This document shows positions 62,606 through 64,000 of a stretch of DNA of 64,000 nt, piece after piece. Each line of letters starts with the position of its first letter. Position 1 is the stretch's first letter. The DNA lies in assembly GCF_000307855.1 (NCBI RefSeq), contig NZ_AJLR01000045.1, forward strand, positions 124,001-188,000. The letters run 5' to 3'. A model generated the notes under the pieces. That model saw only the letters and a list, made by a program, of their open reading frames with translations. It had not been told where the DNA came from and searched no databases. A program made the position numbers and the translations under genes. The stretch is from Schinkia azotoformans LMG 9581 (lineage in GTDB: Bacteria; Bacillota; Bacilli; Bacillales; Bacillaceae_J).

Positions 62606-62733
62606 AATTTCATTATATCCGAAAAAATACGGAATGTACATAATAATTCCGAATATAGTCGAAAGTCGTTTAAAAATATTTTTATAATTTCCGATAAAAG
62701 TCGGTTGACTTTCCGAAATAATTCGGATATTAT
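62606..62733. promoter_or_regulatory. Divergent promoter region with four repressor operators
   Basis: Four 16-bp sites follow TCCGA-N6-TCGGA: 62618-62633 (TCCGAAAAAATACGGA), 62648-62663 (one weak half), 62690-62705 and 62712-62727 (TCCGAAATAATTCGGA, perfect). The rightward promoter is TTGACT (62705) and TATTAT (62728), spacer 17 bp, filled exactly by the fourth site. On the minus strand TGTACA and TATAAT (62617-62612) flank the first site in the same way. Confidence 0.8.
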
Positions 62734-62767
62734 ATAATTACACCGAGCGATAAGGGGGTGAAATACT

Positions 62768-62998
62768 TTGGAAATGAAAATAACTTTAAAAGCTGCGAGA
62801 GTGAACGCAGGGCTTAAATTAGTTGATGCTGCCAATAAATTCGGGGTTAATAAAGATACTTTATCCAAGTATGAAAAGGATTCTTCTAACGTGCCTCGAT
62901 CTTTTTTCGCAAAGATTGAAGAAGTGTATGGATGGCCCGTGGAAAATATTTTTTTTGGACCACAATCCGATTTTTTTCGGAAATTAAAAACGGCATAG
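62768..62998 (+). CDS. Cro-like small HTH protein
   Basis: 76 residues, a single XRE-type helix-turn-helix: ITLKAARVNAGLKLVDAANK, FGVNKDTLSKYEKDSSNVPR. It starts with TTG 62768, 7 bases after GGGGGTG; ATG 62774 is an alternative. First gene right of the divergent operators, so a Cro/anti-repressor role is likely. A fifth copy of the operator lies inside its 3' end, where the bases encode SDFFRK. Confidence 0.82.
   Translation: MEMKITLKAARVNAGLKLVDAANKFGVNKDTLSKYEKDSSNVPRSFFAKIEEVYGWPVENIFFGPQSDFFRKLKTA
62966..62981. promoter_or_regulatory. Fifth repressor operator, inside the cro-like gene
   Basis: TCCGATTTTTTTCGGA is a 16-bp palindrome of the same pattern as the four upstream sites, about 240 bp from the nearest of them. 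Confidence 0.65.
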
Positions 62999-63014
62999 AC
63001 AGGAGGTGAAAGGG

Positions 63015-63248
63015 ATGGAGGAAGTTAAAAAAGAAGCCACCGTTTCAGCGATGGGTAAAGAAAAAAGAGTCATTCATGTTAATTCAATTGATTTAAAACT
63101 TGAACGTATGAACAGAGAAGAAGCGATTCTATACCTTAAAGGTCGGCTTGATGAAAGCTATGCAAGAAATAGAGAATTGCTAGTAGCAAATCACAATTTA
63201 AGACAACAGCTTTTAGAAATGGTGGAAACGAAGCCACTCGTATATTAG
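63015..63248 (+). CDS. Hypothetical phage-element protein
   Basis: 77 residues from ATG 63015, 7 bases after AGGAGGTG. It is charged, with a possible coiled coil near the end (DESYARNRELLVANHNLRQQ). No family is recognised. It follows the Cro-like gene by 16 bp and is likely cotranscribed. Its last 36 bp overlap the end of the gene on the other strand. Confidence 0.6.
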   Translation: MEEVKKEATVSAMGKEKRVIHVNSIDLKLERMNREEAILYLKGRLDESYARNRELLVANHNLRQQLLEMVETKPLVY

Positions 63249-63536
63249 TGGTTCCATTTTTCCGCCTTCATGGTCACCAACTTCAAGTAAATAGTATTCA
63301 AAGAAATTCAACCTGTTTAACTCTTCTTCTATCAAAGAAAAGCTTTCTGTCGTTCTAAAAAGCCAAATTGCGTTATCTTCAGTCAATTTGATGAATGGTT
63401 TCTGATATTCTTCGTAATAACCTTTTTGGTGTTGTAAAGCAGTTGAGCATAAGAACGATAAAACAGAGTGTAATTTATTCAACATCTCATTCGAGGGCAT
63501 ATAGTCAATGATTAGTAAAAAAATTCTGCTATACAT
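63213..63536 (-). CDS. Hypothetical protein of the phage element
   Basis: 107 residues from ATG 63536, which follows AAGGAGGTG. Contains MYSRIFLLIIDYMPSNEMLN and ENAIWLFRTTESFSLIEEEL; amphipathic, without membrane helix or known domain. It is on the strand of the lysogeny genes and convergent with the gene at 63015. Function unknown. Confidence 0.6.
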   Translation of the reverse strand: MYSRIFLLIIDYMPSNEMLNKLHSVLSFLCSTALQHQKGYYEEYQKPFIKLTEDNAIWLFRTTESFSLIEEELNRLNFFEYYLLEVGDHEGGKMEPLIYEWLRFHHF

Positions 63537-63620
63537 GGTTTCACCTCCTTCCCTGTCAATATTCGACAAAAAGAGTGTGAATCCTGCTTAAAACAAAACC
63601 GCATGAAGGGGGTGAGAGGG

Positions 63621-63899
63621 ATGAAGCTTGGTAAAAAAAGAAGGAAAGCAAAGAAAATTTATGAAAGTTCAAAGTACTTTTCACTAAAAGGTGCGAAAAG
63701 AGAACGTTTAGTTAATGAGAGAAAAAATCTCAAGTTAACACAAAGTGATGTTGCAAAGAAATTAGGGGTTTCCATATCGCTTATTTCATCACTTGAATCA
63801 AATCGAAGTAGGCCTAGTTTAGAAGTGGCGCTTAAACTACAAGAGCTTTATGATGTACCGCTGGAACAGTTATTTCCTGATGATAATGATTTTTATTAA
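63621..63899 (+). CDS. XRE-family HTH regulator
   Basis: 92 residues from ATG 63621. A basic N-terminus (KLGKKRRKAKKIYESSKYFS) precedes one HTH_3 domain: LVNERKNLKLTQSDVAKKLG, VSISLISSLESNRSRPSLEV, ALKLQELYDVPLEQLF. The upstream GGGGGTGAGAGGG gives the ribosome site. It is likely a second DNA-binding regulator of the element. An ACAC-GATA-GTGT inverted repeat lies 13 bp after its stop. Confidence 0.8.
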   Translation: MKLGKKRRKAKKIYESSKYFSLKGAKRERLVNERKNLKLTQSDVAKKLGVSISLISSLESNRSRPSLEVALKLQELYDVPLEQLFPDDNDFY

Positions 63900-64000
63900 A
63901 AATAATGCTTGACACGATAGTGTTGAAAAAATTCCAGTTTTAAAATTTCAAACCGTACTATTATGTGTCTTGTGATTGGTTAAAGGTGTTTGTGTTATAT

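Noticed and set aside
62584-62868. N-terminal extension of the S24 repressor frame to 62868
   Set aside because: It covers the divergent promoters and three full operators, lacks a ribosome-binding site, and the residues match nothing in repressors. ATG 62583 has a strong site.

Overview
The window looks like chromosome from a low-GC, spore-forming Bacillaceae (Bacillus sensu lato). The evidence is a class IV polyhydroxyalkanoate (PHA) locus with PhaR, a sufCDSUB operon, SigI/RsgI, S-box riboswitches, KinB-like kinases and a yus-type gene order (fadN-fadA-fadE-yusI-gcvH ... yusF-yusE ... yusD ... metNPQ) as in Bacillus subtilis. The species cannot be told from the sequence alone. No rRNA, tRNA or CRISPR array was seen.

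Layout. 1-1.3 kb: the tail of a LysE-type exporter and two decayed aromatic-catabolism genes (extradiol dioxygenase-like and flavin monooxygenase-like). 1.8-4.2 kb: DMT exporter, divergent LysR regulator, trmL. 4.4-11.4 kb: signalling block with a MASE3-type kinase, a diguanylate cyclase, a chemoreceptor behind a c-di-GMP-I riboswitch, and several broken genes (carbonic anhydrase, response regulator, kinase tail, CZB protein). 11.5-15.8 kb: PHA locus, phaR-phaB-phaC divergent from phaQ-phaP-phaJ. 16-17.4 kb: FAH hydrolase plus DinB-fold protein. 17.5-27.6 kb: a second signalling block (receiver, CheC-like phosphatase, PAS-GGDEF, OmpR-type two-component pair, two KinB-like kinases, Crp/Fnr regulator, LytTR regulator) with two further kinase relics. 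27.6-32.3 kb: DUF2268 protein, DedA, TerC under a Mn2+ riboswitch, LTA synthase. 32.4-38.8 kb: fatty-acid beta-oxidation operon, yusI, gcvH. 38.8-46.3 kb: TRAP transporter, IclR regulator, FAH hydrolase, gentisate 1,2-dioxygenase and FAD monooxygenase, inserted between gcvH and yusF. 46.4-54.4 kb: yusF, yusE, sigI-rsgI, yusD, and metY and metNPQ, each of the last two behind an S-box. 54.6-59.8 kb: sufCDSUB. 59.9-64 kb: the left part of an integrated phage or ICE-like element (integrase, Fic protein, S24 repressor, divergent Cro-like gene, small genes), running off the right edge.

How the parts fit. The aromatic cluster at 39-46 kb reads as 3-hydroxybenzoate uptake, then gentisate, then maleylpyruvate, with no maleylpyruvate isomerase inside it. 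The FAH-DinB pair 26 kb away has a promoter of the same design and carries the same 21-bp imperfect inverted repeat (ATAGNGAAC-N3-GTTNNCTAT). I therefore infer one IclR regulon split over two loci, with the DinB-fold protein as a candidate low-molecular-weight-thiol-dependent maleylpyruvate isomerase.

The other unexplained signal is a 62-nt element present twice (10991-11052 and 17523-17584, 53/62 identical). It precedes signalling genes, and in the second copy it runs directly into an intrinsic terminator. I do not recognise it as a known riboswitch class. The two signalling blocks also show repeated duplication and decay of sensor-kinase genes and their promoter regions.
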